From: Desulfobacca acetoxidans DSM 11109
GTDB lineage: Bacteria > Desulfobacterota > Desulfobaccia > Desulfobaccales > Desulfobaccaceae
Direction: 5' to 3'
Length of the DNA: 64,000 nucleotides
Assembly: GCF_000195295.1 (NCBI RefSeq)
Contig: NC_015388.1
Span: 1,240,001-1,304,000, forward strand
Shown here: positions 9,477 through 18,735 of the stretch, one piece after another
Position numbering within the stretch: the first letter of the stretch is position 1
How the letters are laid out: the number at the start of each line of letters is the position of its first letter
Position numbers and translations under genes: made by a program
The notes under the pieces: model-generated
Told to the model about the DNA's origin: nothing
Database searches by the model: none
The model's input: only the letters and a program-made list of their open reading frames with translations

Positions 9477-10081
9477 TCCTGGCGGGCGGGCGCAGCCGCC
9501 GTTTGGGTCAGGATAAGGTAAGATTAGAGTTGGCCGGACGGCCTCTGGGGCGTTGGGTCTGGGAGGTCTTGTCGCCATTGGCATCGGAGTGTTGGTTGGT
9601 AAGCAATCGGCCCCTGGAACACCTCAGCCTGGGACTTCCCCTCCTGATCGATCTTCTCCCGGGGCGAGGCGCCTTGGGGGGATTGCTGAGTGGCATGTTG
9701 GTGGCCCAGGGCGATCTTATCATGTTGAGCGCCTGCGATATGCCTTTTTTACAGCCGTCTCTGCTCAGGGCGATGCTGCTCTACGCCCGGCAGGGAAGCC
9801 CGGAGGTGGTGGTCTGTCGTTCCAGCCGGGGGTTGGAGCCGCTGCCAGGCGTATTCAGCCGCCGCCTCCTATTGCGGCTGGAGCACCGGGTTGAAAGGGG
9901 AGAATTACGGCTCCGGACCTTTCTAGACGCCTGTCGTACCAGGGTCTTATCAGCCGCAGAAGTGGCTTCTCACGACCCTGCCGGACTCTCGTTTTTTAAC
10001 CTGAACACTCCCCAGGATCTGTTGCGGGCAAGGGCACTGGCCTCTTGTTTAGATCAACCAGACGCATCTCTGCTGCTTTGA
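9449..10081 (+). CDS. mobA: MobA molybdenum cofactor guanylyltransferase
   Basis: 210 aa. N-terminal nucleotidyltransferase signature LAGGRSRRLGQDK at 11-23, the conserved acidic S-A-C-D-M-P motif for metal-GTP binding near 95-100, and NLNTPQDL near the C-terminus. It transfers GMP from GTP to Mo-molybdopterin to make the dinucleotide cofactor used by DMSO-reductase-family enzymes, including the FdhA at 2016-4709 and probably the FwdB-like protein at 32253. Overlaps mobB. Confidence 0.92.
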   Translation: MAEPQVAGVILAGGRSRRLGQDKVRLELAGRPLGRWVWEVLSPLASECWLVSNRPLEHLSLGLPLLIDLLPGRGALGGLLSGMLVAQGDLIMLSACDMPFLQPSLLRAMLLYARQGSPEVVVCRSSRGLEPLPGVFSRRLLLRLEHRVERGELRLRTFLDACRTRVLSAAEVASHDPAGLSFFNLNTPQDLLRARALASCLDQPDASLLL

Positions 10082-10128
10082 TCCTGCCAGAAGCGCCTTT
10101 TTTCTACCTTCTGTGGCCGGTAAGACGG

Positions 10129-10158
10129 TTGACAGGAGGAAGCGAAAATGGTTAAAAT
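10129..10158 (+). promoter_or_regulatory. Promoter of the tRNA-Ser pair
   Basis: TTGACA, an 18-base spacer and TAAAAT. The predicted start is immediately before the first tRNA base at 10167. Confidence 0.65.
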
Positions 10159-10166
10159 TGCACCAT

Positions 10167-10252
10167 GGAGGGATGGCCGAGTGGTTTAAGGCGGCGGTCT
10201 TGAAAACCGCTGACCGAAAGGTCCGTGGGTTCGAATCCTACTCCCTCCGCCA
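10167..10252 (+). tRNA. tRNA-Ser (anticodon TGA)
   Basis: The acceptor stem GGAGGGA/TCCCTCC closes, the CCA end is encoded, the anticodon loop is CTTGAAA, a long variable arm typical of class II tRNA is present, and the T-arm carries GGTTCGAATCC. Reads UCA/UCG codons. Confidence 0.96.
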
Positions 10253-10273
10253 GCGTTCCCGAGCTAAGAACCC

Positions 10274-10366
10274 GGAGAGATGACCGAGTCGGCCGAAGGT
10301 GCTCGCCTGCTAAGCGAGTGTGGGGGGAAACCTCCACCGAGGGTTCGAATCCCTCTCTCTCCGCCA
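10274..10366 (+). tRNA. tRNA-Ser (anticodon GCT)
   Basis: Acceptor GGAGAGA/TCTCTCC, encoded CCA, anticodon loop CTGCTAA on stem CTCGC/GCGAG, and a long variable arm GGGGGGAAACCTCC. It lies 21 bases after the first tRNA and probably shares its transcript. Reads AGC/AGU codons. Confidence 0.96.
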
Positions 10367-10380
10367 CCTTTTCTTTCGAC

Positions 10381-10707
10381 TTACGCCTTCTTTTGTTCGA
10401 TGCCTTCGTAGGCCCAACTCAAGGCCGCCGACACTGTCGGGAAACCGATAGTGCTGGTCAGTAGCAATATGGCATGGTAGATCTCGTCCGGAGTGGCGCC
10501 GGCCTGCAAGGCTCGCCGGACATGACTGTGCACCGCACCTTCCGAGCGGTTAGCCGCGGCTGCGGCCAATTGGATCAATTGCACCGTTTTTTCCGGGAGC
10601 GGTCCGGCTTGGCGCACCGCCTCTCCCAGATTTTCCAGGGCCTCGATGATACTGCCGTGTTTTTCTTTAATGTGAGTATACCAGGGTGGAAATTTGCCTT
10701 CGGACAT
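10381..10707 (-). CDS. Carboxymuconolactone decarboxylase (AhpD-like) family protein
   Basis: 108 aa, all-helical CMD fold. The conserved core around residues 46-70 (AAAAANRSEGAVHSHVRRALQ) keeps the His of the family, but the redox Cys pair of AhpD-type members is absent: no cysteine occurs in the protein. It is therefore unlikely to be a thiol peroxidase and may be closer to the non-redox gamma-CMD branch. Substrate unknown. The gene is convergent with the tRNA-Ser pair. Confidence 0.8.
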   Translation of the reverse strand: MSEGKFPPWYTHIKEKHGSIIEALENLGEAVRQAGPLPEKTVQLIQLAAAAANRSEGAVHSHVRRALQAGATPDEIYHAILLLTSTIGFPTVSAALSWAYEGIEQKKA

Positions 10708-10936
10708 GACGAACGTCCTCCTGTTTTCAAGAGCTTAAGATTAGAAAGCCGAGACCCCTTGAGGGCTTTGGCCCACTATCTAATATTACCATATCTTTCT
10801 TGCTCCGGTCAAAGATAAGGTTTATCGCCAGTGCCTTCCCCGGCTAGATAAGCTATTTGTGTGGGATATTGACAAGCGGGGGGAAAAATACTAATGTTGG
10901 ATAAACATACCGGCGAGGTCTGTTAGGAGAGGCAAT

Positions 10937-11992
10937 ATGCAGGTTTTACCGCCATTAGCTGCCACCGGCATCGGTTCGACGCCTTTTTGGGATAGCCACG
11001 CGGCGGCAAGGTTGATTTTGGAAAATCTTACGGAAATGCCCTTTTGGCCGCAGCTGCCGCAGAAAGGGTTTCTGGAGGACATGGTTCCCCAGGGGGCGGG
11101 AGGTTTACCGCTGATGCAGTTAGATTCCGAGCAGCGCCTGGTGCGGTTGGATGAAAGGGCTGATCGGGAAGAGGGCCTCACTGATTTTTATGAGGCCGTA
11201 CTGCAGCTAGATTTGGACAGATTCGGCCTGTCGCCGGATGAGGCCTCGGGATTCTACGCCCTGTTAGAGGAATTGCCAGCCAGCGGCGGGGGTGGTCCGG
11301 AGTATGTTAAAGGCCAGATAGTGGGCCCGATAACCTTCGCCACGATCGTCAAAGGAGCAGACGGCAAGGCTATTCTCTTTGATCAGGAACTGACTCAGGC
11401 GGTTACCCAGGGGCTGGCTCTCAAAGCGGCCTGGCAAGCTGCTAAGATCAGAGAGACCGGACGCTGGGCGATTATCTTTTTTGACGAACCCTCTCTGAGC
11501 GGTTTCGGTTCTGCCTTTATGCCGATTTCCCGGGAGGAGGTCATCCGACTGCTCACCGAAACCATCACTAGTGCGAGGCAGGCCGGTCTGATCTACTGCG
11601 GTATCCATTGCTGCGGTAATACGGATTGGTCGATGCTGTTGGAAACCCCCGTTGACATCCTCAGTTTCGATTCTTATGAGTATTTTGGCACCTTGAAGCT
11701 CTACGCCAAGGTTCTTAAGGACTTTTTGGCCCGGGGCGGCTATCTGGCGTGGGGTCTGGTGCCAACCAGTCCCACGGCGCCGATCGAGACCGAAGCGGCC
11801 TTGTGGCAGAGGTTTGAGTCCCAGATTCGGGAGTTGGCCGACCTTGGGATGGATGAAAGACTTGTCCTGTCTCAGAGCCTGCTCACCCCGGCCTGTGGTT
11901 TAGGCTATCTAAGCCCGGAGCAGGCACGTACTGCAATTGTCACGTTAGCGTCGCTCAGCCAGCGGGGCAAGACCTGGCTGGCCTCCCTTTGA
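10937..11992 (+). CDS. Core-MetE type methionine synthase-like protein
   Basis: 351 aa, UROD/MetE-like (beta/alpha)8 barrel. It corresponds to the C-terminal catalytic half of cobalamin-independent methionine synthase and lacks the N-terminal half. Zinc-site residues are visible: H224 and C226 in the HCCGNTD motif and C320 in TPACGLG; the FFDEPSL segment near 181-187 is typical. In bacteria lacking the long MetE such 'core-MetE' proteins are thought to accept methyl groups from a methyl-corrinoid protein instead of methyl-tetrahydrofolate. That donor is inference here. The gene stands alone. Confidence 0.75.
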   Translation: MQVLPPLAATGIGSTPFWDSHAAARLILENLTEMPFWPQLPQKGFLEDMVPQGAGGLPLMQLDSEQRLVRLDERADREEGLTDFYEAVLQLDLDRFGLSPDEASGFYALLEELPASGGGGPEYVKGQIVGPITFATIVKGADGKAILFDQELTQAVTQGLALKAAWQAAKIRETGRWAIIFFDEPSLSGFGSAFMPISREEVIRLLTETITSARQAGLIYCGIHCCGNTDWSMLLETPVDILSFDSYEYFGTLKLYAKVLKDFLARGGYLAWGLVPTSPTAPIETEAALWQRFESQIRELADLGMDERLVLSQSLLTPACGLGYLSPEQARTAIVTLASLSQRGKTWLASL

Positions 11993-12191
11993 CGTTTGTG
12001 AAAAACTAGCATATAGGGGACAGGTAGTCGGGCTGGAGTATTATATATACCAAGCAAATAAATTTCGAGTTCCTAGTTAAGCAGTATCCATCCGTAAAGT
12101 CCTTTGTCCCCTCGCCCTGCTTGCGGAGGGTGAGGGGTGATCGATTGCGCTTAACCGATGGTAAGGCCCCCATCAAATGAGGGGAATGAGG

Positions 12192-12596
12192 ATGAAAGTC
12201 AAAGAAATCATGGTACGGGATGTGGCAACTTTGGATGCCGGCGATGAACTTAGTCTCGCTAATGATATCATGAAATTGGGGCGTATAAGACATCTGCCGG
12301 TGCTGGACGGTCAAAAACTGGCTGGCATCGTTTCGGAAAGAGACCTCTTTCGGAGCTCACTGGCGCAAGCGCTCGGCCATGAACCGGACAAAGCCCGGAA
12401 CGTCATGAAGTCCATCCGGATTGAGCAGATCATGGTTACAGATGTAATATCGATTTCTCCCGAGGCCGATATCAAAGAAGCAGTACGGCTGATGTTGAAA
12501 CACAAAATCGGGTGTCTCCCGGTGGTGCAAGAAGACAGGCTGATCGGCCTGCTCACCGAAACCGACATCATGCGGCTATTTCTGAAAGAAGAGTAG
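12192..12596 (+). CDS. Tandem CBS-domain protein
   Basis: 134 aa made of two CBS motifs (about residues 5-60 and 75-132); each has the typical hydrophobic-acidic ending (GIVSERDLFR and GLLTETDIMR). CBS pairs bind adenosine nucleotides and regulate partner proteins; no catalytic domain is attached. The start is set by AGGGGA 6 bases before the ATG at 12192; two further ATG codons at 12177 and 12186 are in frame. Target unknown. Confidence 0.85.
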   Translation: MKVKEIMVRDVATLDAGDELSLANDIMKLGRIRHLPVLDGQKLAGIVSERDLFRSSLAQALGHEPDKARNVMKSIRIEQIMVTDVISISPEADIKEAVRLMLKHKIGCLPVVQEDRLIGLLTETDIMRLFLKEE

Positions 12597-13202
12597 CCGT
12601 CTCCCCGGAGAATCTGGCTTAATTAGTTACCTGCCTATTACTTGCCGCTTCAGTAAATCCTTTACCCCGAAGGAAATTATAGGAACCGGCGGACTCTGGT
12701 TCCCTAGATGGTTTGGCGGGGGAAAAAATGCCCCTCCGAAAAATAGTGTCTTGTCATCAGTTCATTCAGGGTGTTTGAGAGCTTAGGCAGACTTAGTTAA
12801 ATATTTTGAACAATAAATAATGAATGATAACAGAGTCATGCCTAATTATGAACGAGAGATCGTTTCAGAGTCTAAACATTGCCTTTTATCGGATCATGGG
12901 TTGTTTAACAATAATATCATTAATATTAAGAAGTTATTCAAATCAGAGCCAGAGCCGCCTTGTGGTCTGATTGTTGCATAAGTTAATCGGCAGAGGTTTT
13001 TCGTTCATTGATACTAATTTGATGTCAAATAAAGAGTAATTGAAAAACTATCGGTGGCACAGGCGTCCCGCCTGTGCAATAGTGAACAAGCCGAAAGCCT
13101 GTTCCACCTTATCTGATCGACCTTTAAGTCATCTGTTCTAAACTCTAACTTTGAGGTTAAATTAGTCTGAGAGATAATAGTGTGCTCTATAAGGAGTTCT
13201 TA
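12597..13202. other. Intergenic stretch holding one structured repeat
   Basis: AT-rich, no supported gene. The only structure seen is the three-way-junction repeat at 13053-13108, listed separately. Confidence 0.5.
13053..13108 (+). repeat. Three-way-junction repeat, copy 1
   Basis: 56 bases enclosed by GGTGG and CCACC. Inside are two hairpins: CACAGGC-GTCCC-GCCTGTG and GAACA...TGTTC. The same plan with different but still paired bases recurs at 20816-20873 and, less regularly, at 54116-54189. Confidence 0.6.
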
Positions 13203-14375
13203 GTGCCGCTGGCCCAACGCGTTCCCCTCACCGGTATTATCTGGTCAATCTGGTTGATTTTTTGCATCGCCTGTTTTGTCGTGCTTCTCCTGCCACTGGA
13301 CAATGCGGCGGAAAGACGTAATTCGGCAGAGGAAGTTGCGGTTCTGGAACAACCGCCGTCCGAGAAACCGGACGGTGATCTCGAAAAAAACGATGGCTAC
13401 TGTCGGGTTGGCAAGTCTGGCAAAGGCTCGCTCCAACGGCCTTTGAGGTTATTGGCCAGTCAGCGGCCGGGTCTGCTCTATGCTCCGGATATCAACGCCG
13501 CGGCCATTACTGTAAACGACCGCGGTCAAGTGGTGGTAGCAGAAAAGCAGCCGGAGGAAGCGGCAATGGTGGCGGCACAATCCGACCCGCCAACGCTGGC
13601 GCCGGATCCAGCCCCGGTGGAGCAGGAAATCGAAGCCAAAAAGCGGGAGCTCTGGGATGAAGAGGCTTTTCAGGCCATGCTTGGCCGCTACGAAGTCGAG
13701 ATGAAACGCCAGGACTTTTCCCGCCGGGCCGAGCAGTTGCCTAAAAACTGGCTGAGCGAGCTGATAAAAAAATACTCCCGGCTTCACATGGTGGATTCGA
13801 AGCTGGTCTGGGCGGTGATGCGCCACGAATCAGGTTTCAACCCCCGAGCCGTGTCTCCTAAAGGAGCCATGGGTCTGATGCAGCTCATTCCCAGCACCGC
13901 CGCCCTTATGGGGGTGAGCGATCCTTTCGATGTGGAGCAGAATATCAACGGTGGGGTTAGATATTTGAAGATCTGTTTGACCAAATTCAACAACAACGTC
14001 ATCTGGGCCTTGGCGGCCTACAACGCCGGGCCGGATAATGTTGTTAAATACCAGGGGTGCCCGCCGTTTGCTGAAACCCGGACCTATGTCCTGAGGGTAA
14101 TGCGGGATTATACCGGCCATTCGACCTACCTGCCGTTGCCGCTCCTAGCCGCAGCCAGGTTGGGAGAGCAGCCGGAGACAACCGAGGCGGCTCCCGAACA
14201 ATCCGGTCTTGATTGGAATGTCCCCAAGGCAAAGTTCAAGATCGGCGGTCCCAAATGGCTCACTCCCCCTCGTCCAACCATCATTCTGGCTCGAATCCCC
14301 GCCGCCGTGCGCCAGAATCCGGAAGTGGTCCGCCTCTTGGCCAAACACAATGGTCAACCGAAGTATTTGCCCTAA
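13203..14375 (+). CDS. Membrane-anchored lytic transglycosylase (SLT domain)
   Basis: 390 aa. One N-terminal membrane segment (about residues 12-35) is followed by a low-complexity linker and, from about 190 to 320, a Slt70-type goose-lysozyme domain: the catalytic Glu sits in MRHESGFNP, followed by SPKGAMGLMQLIP and the AYNAGP motif. It cleaves peptidoglycan in the periplasm. The start is taken as the GTG at 13203 because AAGGAG lies 6 bases upstream; an earlier GTG at 13182 has no such site. A strong terminator follows. Confidence 0.88.
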   Translation: MPLAQRVPLTGIIWSIWLIFCIACFVVLLLPLDNAAERRNSAEEVAVLEQPPSEKPDGDLEKNDGYCRVGKSGKGSLQRPLRLLASQRPGLLYAPDINAAAITVNDRGQVVVAEKQPEEAAMVAAQSDPPTLAPDPAPVEQEIEAKKRELWDEEAFQAMLGRYEVEMKRQDFSRRAEQLPKNWLSELIKKYSRLHMVDSKLVWAVMRHESGFNPRAVSPKGAMGLMQLIPSTAALMGVSDPFDVEQNINGGVRYLKICLTKFNNNVIWALAAYNAGPDNVVKYQGCPPFAETRTYVLRVMRDYTGHSTYLPLPLLAAARLGEQPETTEAAPEQSGLDWNVPKAKFKIGGPKWLTPPRPTIILARIPAAVRQNPEVVRLLAKHNGQPKYLP

Positions 14376-14427
14376 TCAGGTGAACCTCCAATATCAGTGC
14401 TGAGTGCTGAGTAAATACAAAGACCGT

Positions 14428-14467
14428 AAGGCGGGGAAGCGAAGCGCATCCCGCCTTTTGTTTTTTG
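14428..14467 (+). terminator. Rho-independent terminator
   Basis: GGCGGG/CCCGCC stem with an inner AGCG-rich loop and a TTTTGTTTTTT tail, 53 bases after the lytic transglycosylase stop. It also faces the end of the convergent mscS-type gene. Confidence 0.75.
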
Positions 14468-14471
14468 TCGC

Positions 14472-17066
14472 TTATTGATTACGGTTTACTGTCTCCAAAG
14501 GAGTTCGGAAACGGAGATCCCGTTGCGGGAAAGGGATCTCGATGCCGTGGGCGTTAAAGGCGTCGAAGATGGCGGCATTGAGTTCATGGGTAGCAGGAAT
14601 CCGATCCTCCGGAGCACGGACGAAGACCCAGATATTAAAGTCTAAGGAACTGTCCCCATACGCATTGAAATAAACCTGAGGCGGCGGGTCCAGGAGGACG
14701 CGTTCATTTGCCCGGCAGACCTGGTCAATTATCCTGGTAACTTCGTGGACGTTTGAGTTGTAGCCGACGCCGACTTTGAGGGCGAGCCGGTTTGGTCCCC
14801 GGCCGTAAAACGTCCAATTGAGTATCTTACCCGAGATGAGGTCTGAGTTAGGGATGATCAGCACATAGCGTTCGAAGGTCTCAAAGATGGTGCTGCGCAC
14901 CCGGATGGCCTTGACGGTGCCCCACTGGCCGTCTATTACTAACATATCTCCCACCTTGATAGGGCGCTCGAAGAGAAGAATCAGGCCGCTGATGAAATTA
15001 TTGGCGATATTTTGCAGACCGAAGCCGATCCCAACCCCCAGACCGCCAACGATGATGGCCAGGTTGGAAAAATTGATGCCTAAAAATCCGAGGGCGAAGA
15101 TGATTCCCAGGGCCATGACGGTATAATTGACAGAGCTGGAAATGGCGCTCTGGACGCCGATGTCCCAACCCTGCCGATGATACAGGCGCCTCTCCAAAAT
15201 ATGGCGGCTCATCCTGGATAGCTTTCTGGCGAAAAAGATGCTGAGTCCGGCCAACAGCAGGGCCAGAGGTGAGAGGGTTACCGGTCCCAGGGTTGGACCA
15301 TGGGAGAGCAGCCCCAGCATATTACGCAAGTAGGCAGCATCCGCCCCCCAGGTAAAAAGGATGGCGGCGGTAGTCAGGAGAGAGATGGTTAACTGAAAAG
15401 TGTATTGCAGCAACGTGTGGATGGTATCTAAATTCTCGGCTCGGAAGCCGAATTTCACCGCCAATAGTCCGTCTCGCGGATGAGTCAGATAGGTGTTCAG
15501 ATCGACCCCCATCCGGATAACAAACCAACCGGCGAGGCAGAGCAGGGTAGTGGCGACCGCCGCCCCGGAGAGAAATAAGGCCAGGTTTTGGAAGCCCAAC
15601 AAGTCGATGATGACAATGGCGCTCAGCAACAGCAGCATCCCCAAACGTACTGCCTTCAATATACCGACCTGCCAGGGTCCGGCAGGCAGACCGGCGCCGG
15701 CCAGCAGATTCTCCAGATGAGGCCTCTTGAGCAGCCTGGCAAACCAAAAAAGCAGGAAAAGCAGACCTAAGAAAAGGGCAAAATTAGAGCCTGGTGTCTT
15801 ATAGGCCAGCAGATTTAAACTCAAGAGCGCGTAATAACCGACGATCAAAAGGCTTAAGGTCAGCGTTAGAGTGCGGTAGTAATAACGGGCAGTAGGCTCA
15901 TCAAGCATGATGACGCCCTTATCCGGAAGACCGGGTTGAAACACCTCCTGGAGGAAATGGGCCTGAAGGAGCAGGGTGGTAATGACCACTAGGCCGAGCA
16001 GCATGACCTTGGCAAGCGGGTGGGCCAAGAGATCGAGGGTCCAGAAAAAAAGCGTCAGCCAGATGGTGAGAGCCAATAGCTGAGAGGTGCGGGCCAGAGC
16101 GTTGATCAGCGCCATGATCAGTTTAAGACTGAAGGTAGCTGCTCCGGCGGCCAGCTTTTGGCGGAGGTCGCGACTGGCCCGTCGCAGAACGATGGCGCCG
16201 TAGATTAGCAGGCCTAGAAGTAATAGCAGGCCTAACGATTGACTCTGATAGGTCTTTAGCATCTTGGTGAAAGCACCCGATTGGAGCTTTGCCCATAGCC
16301 AGGCGTATAACCGCTGCGGCAGAGAAAGGGATTCGGTTAATAGGCCTTTGATCTGCGTGAAGATGTCGGAGAGCTCCCGGCGCTCCAGGAGTTGGGTCTT
16401 AAACTTTTGATCTATGAATGTCTGCAGCTTCGAAGTGATTTCTGTCAGGGAGTTCGACTGTTGCTGAAGCAGTTCTAACTGGGCGGTTAAGGTTTTTTTC
16501 AGGTCCTCCAACAGATTTACAGCAGATTCAGCCAGTTTTAAATTTTTCTGATTCCGGAGTTCCACGGTCCGGTGTTCTTTGGTTTTCGGTTTGGTTTTGG
16601 CTAACTGAATCAAATGCTCTTGAAACTTGTTTTTGGCCTGAGTCAATTCCTCCTGAATTTTGGTAAGCTCCTCGAGGTTGTGCGTCAATGCCTGTACGTT
16701 CTCAATTTTCTTTTGGAGCAGGTCATTATAATGTTGCTGTAAGTTCCTGGCATGCTCTAAAGTAATGGTATCGACTGTCAGAGCGGCAGTGTGGGTGGAG
16801 ATAGCGTTAGCCAACTCGGCGGTTTCCCCCTGGGTCTGGCGTAGCTCGTTCTGGATCTGAGCCAATTGCTCTTTAAACTTGGCAGCCTTTTCTTGTAATT
16901 CATATGCGATATCGGGAAGGATTTTTTCTTGCGCCGGAATGCGCGCCGGCGGCGGGGAGGAAGTTTGAGCCCACCCGCTTGAGGTCAGACAGAGCGATAG
17001 ACAGAGCATGAGGATGCCTGATCTAAGCTGAAACCGAGCATTGTTAAGTTCCTGGGTATAGTTCAT
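14472..17066 (-). CDS. Large MscS/MscK-type mechanosensitive channel
   Basis: 864 aa. A signal peptide (cleavage near GWAQ), a periplasmic coiled-coil region to about residue 250 rich in Gln/Glu/Leu, then some eleven hydrophobic segments and a C-terminal MscS module: the glycine-rich pore helix (GGLGVGIGFGLQNI) and the beta domain with RPIKVGDMLVIDG. It opens on membrane tension to release osmolytes, as known for MscK/YbiO-like channels. The start is fixed by AAGGAG 5 bases before the ATG at 17066; the longer in-frame version to 17102 lacks a ribosome site and would spoil the signal peptide. Confidence 0.9.
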   Translation of the reverse strand: MNYTQELNNARFQLRSGILMLCLSLCLTSSGWAQTSSPPPARIPAQEKILPDIAYELQEKAAKFKEQLAQIQNELRQTQGETAELANAISTHTAALTVDTITLEHARNLQQHYNDLLQKKIENVQALTHNLEELTKIQEELTQAKNKFQEHLIQLAKTKPKTKEHRTVELRNQKNLKLAESAVNLLEDLKKTLTAQLELLQQQSNSLTEITSKLQTFIDQKFKTQLLERRELSDIFTQIKGLLTESLSLPQRLYAWLWAKLQSGAFTKMLKTYQSQSLGLLLLLGLLIYGAIVLRRASRDLRQKLAAGAATFSLKLIMALINALARTSQLLALTIWLTLFFWTLDLLAHPLAKVMLLGLVVITTLLLQAHFLQEVFQPGLPDKGVIMLDEPTARYYYRTLTLTLSLLIVGYYALLSLNLLAYKTPGSNFALFLGLLFLLFWFARLLKRPHLENLLAGAGLPAGPWQVGILKAVRLGMLLLLSAIVIIDLLGFQNLALFLSGAAVATTLLCLAGWFVIRMGVDLNTYLTHPRDGLLAVKFGFRAENLDTIHTLLQYTFQLTISLLTTAAILFTWGADAAYLRNMLGLLSHGPTLGPVTLSPLALLLAGLSIFFARKLSRMSRHILERRLYHRQGWDIGVQSAISSSVNYTVMALGIIFALGFLGINFSNLAIIVGGLGVGIGFGLQNIANNFISGLILLFERPIKVGDMLVIDGQWGTVKAIRVRSTIFETFERYVLIIPNSDLISGKILNWTFYGRGPNRLALKVGVGYNSNVHEVTRIIDQVCRANERVLLDPPPQVYFNAYGDSSLDFNIWVFVRAPEDRIPATHELNAAIFDAFNAHGIEIPFPQRDLRFRTPLETVNRNQ

Positions 17067-17394
17067 AAGGACTCCTTGTCTTACCCCGCCTTTTCCCTCC
17101 AAGTCTTTCGTCAGAGGGATGAAAGCAACAATTTACCGATCTTGCACGTATCGGCAAAGCTCGGGAAACATTCCCAGAGGCGAATGTCTCCAAGACCTTT
17201 CCGGGAGCCGGCAAAGCGAACGCGATCGCACCCACCTTTCACAAGAGGCTAGAACCGGCAAAAATCAGGAAATCGTTTTTTCTGAATTATTATGTTATAA
17301 AAAGCGAGCCGAAAATAATAGATAAACGACTTTTAGATTCGATCAAAACAATTATATCATAAGAAGATAAAATTAACCTGGATTAGGTGACTGT
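17067..17394. other. Divergent intergenic region with possible structured leader
   Basis: 328 bases between the mscS-type gene and mgtE. It holds the nonamer CGGCAAAGC twice (17152-17160 and 17209-17217) with GC-rich complementary segments between them, then an AT-rich zone. No riboswitch family was identified with confidence. Confidence 0.35.
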
Positions 17395-18735
17395 ATGGAA
17401 ACCCTGGCGGATACCCTGCAGGAATTATTAGCGGCGCAGCATTGGGATGAATTGAAGACCTTCTTAAGTCAGAAAAATCCCATAGATTTGGCCGGTGTCC
17501 TGCCTTCCCTACCGGCCACCGAGTGTGCCTTGTGCTTCCGTTTGCTGGAAAAACCCAAGGCCGTGGAGGTATTTGAAAGCCTCGAAATAGATGACCAGCA
17601 AACATTGTTGGCCGGTTTTCGGGATGAACAGGTGCGGGACTTGGTGGAACATATGTCGCCAGATGATCGGGCTTATCTCTTGGATGAACTGCCAGCCAGG
17701 GTAGCCAAGCGTCTGTTGCGGATGCTTAGTCCATCCGAACGGCAGGCCACCTCACTGCTTCTGGGCTATAAGGAAAACACCGCAGGAAGGATCATGACCC
17801 CGGAATACATCTCCTTGAAAACGTATCTCCGGGTGAGTGAATCGCTGCATAAGATCAGAAAAATAGGATTAGATAAAGAGACCGTCTACTACTGTTATGT
17901 CATTGATGAGCAAAGGAAACTGTTGGGCATGATCTCTTTGAAAGACCTGGTGTTGGCCGACCCGGAGGGGAGAATCGGTGATCTGATGCACCGGGAGGTG
18001 GTTGCCGTCCATACCGATGATGACCAGGAAGTTGTGGCCCATGCGATGAAAAAATATGACCTGCTGGCTATCCCGGTGGTGGACCGGGAAGACCGGCTGG
18101 TGGGGATCGTTACTCATGATGACGTCATGGATATCTTAGAAGAAGAGGCTACCGAGGACATCTACCGCCTGGGGGCCGTGGCGGCGCCGGAGCAGAGTTA
18201 TTTTAAGGCAAAAATCTTTACCGTGGCGACGCATCGCGTCGGCTGGCTGTTGGTGCTGCTTTTGACCAACACTCTTACCGGTTCCATTATTATGGATCAG
18301 AATACTCTGCTTCAATCAGTGGTTGCCCTGGCAGCCTTCGTGCCGTTGTTAATCGGCAGCGGCGGCAATATCGGTTCGCAGACCTCTACCGTCATGGTGC
18401 GTGGTTTGGCGTTGCAGGAGGTAACGTTTAGTAATGCCTTTCTGATGCTGCTGCGGGAGGTGGGCATCGGTTTGATCCTGGGTTCTCTTCTCGGTGCTAT
18501 GGTGGTCATCTGGGCCTATTGGCTGCAAGGAGACTGGCTGGTAGCATTAGTGGTGGGATGTAGTCTGGTGGTCATCTCCACCATAGCCACCTTTTTTGGT
18601 GGTCTGTTACCGCTCATCTTTGTTCGCATAGGCATCGACCCGGCGGTGGTGTCGGCCCCTTTCATCTCTACCATGGTGGATGTCTTAGGGGTGTTCACCT
18701 ATTTTCAGATCGCCAGGTTGATTATTTTCAGATAA
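17395..18735 (+). CDS. mgtE: Magnesium transporter MgtE
   Basis: 446 aa, normal for the family. Order: N-terminal helical superhelix domain (1-125), two CBS domains (about 130-255, with MTPEYISL and IVTHDDVMDILEEE), a connecting helix, then five membrane segments (about 285-446) including the SGGNIGSQTST and ISTMVDVLG pore motifs. It is a Mg2+-gated inner-membrane channel. The final 8 bases overlap the convergent gene at 18728. Confidence 0.95.
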   Translation: METLADTLQELLAAQHWDELKTFLSQKNPIDLAGVLPSLPATECALCFRLLEKPKAVEVFESLEIDDQQTLLAGFRDEQVRDLVEHMSPDDRAYLLDELPARVAKRLLRMLSPSERQATSLLLGYKENTAGRIMTPEYISLKTYLRVSESLHKIRKIGLDKETVYYCYVIDEQRKLLGMISLKDLVLADPEGRIGDLMHREVVAVHTDDDQEVVAHAMKKYDLLAIPVVDREDRLVGIVTHDDVMDILEEEATEDIYRLGAVAAPEQSYFKAKIFTVATHRVGWLLVLLLTNTLTGSIIMDQNTLLQSVVALAAFVPLLIGSGGNIGSQTSTVMVRGLALQEVTFSNAFLMLLREVGIGLILGSLLGAMVVIWAYWLQGDWLVALVVGCSLVVISTIATFFGGLLPLIFVRIGIDPAVVSAPFISTMVDVLGVFTYFQIARLIIFR

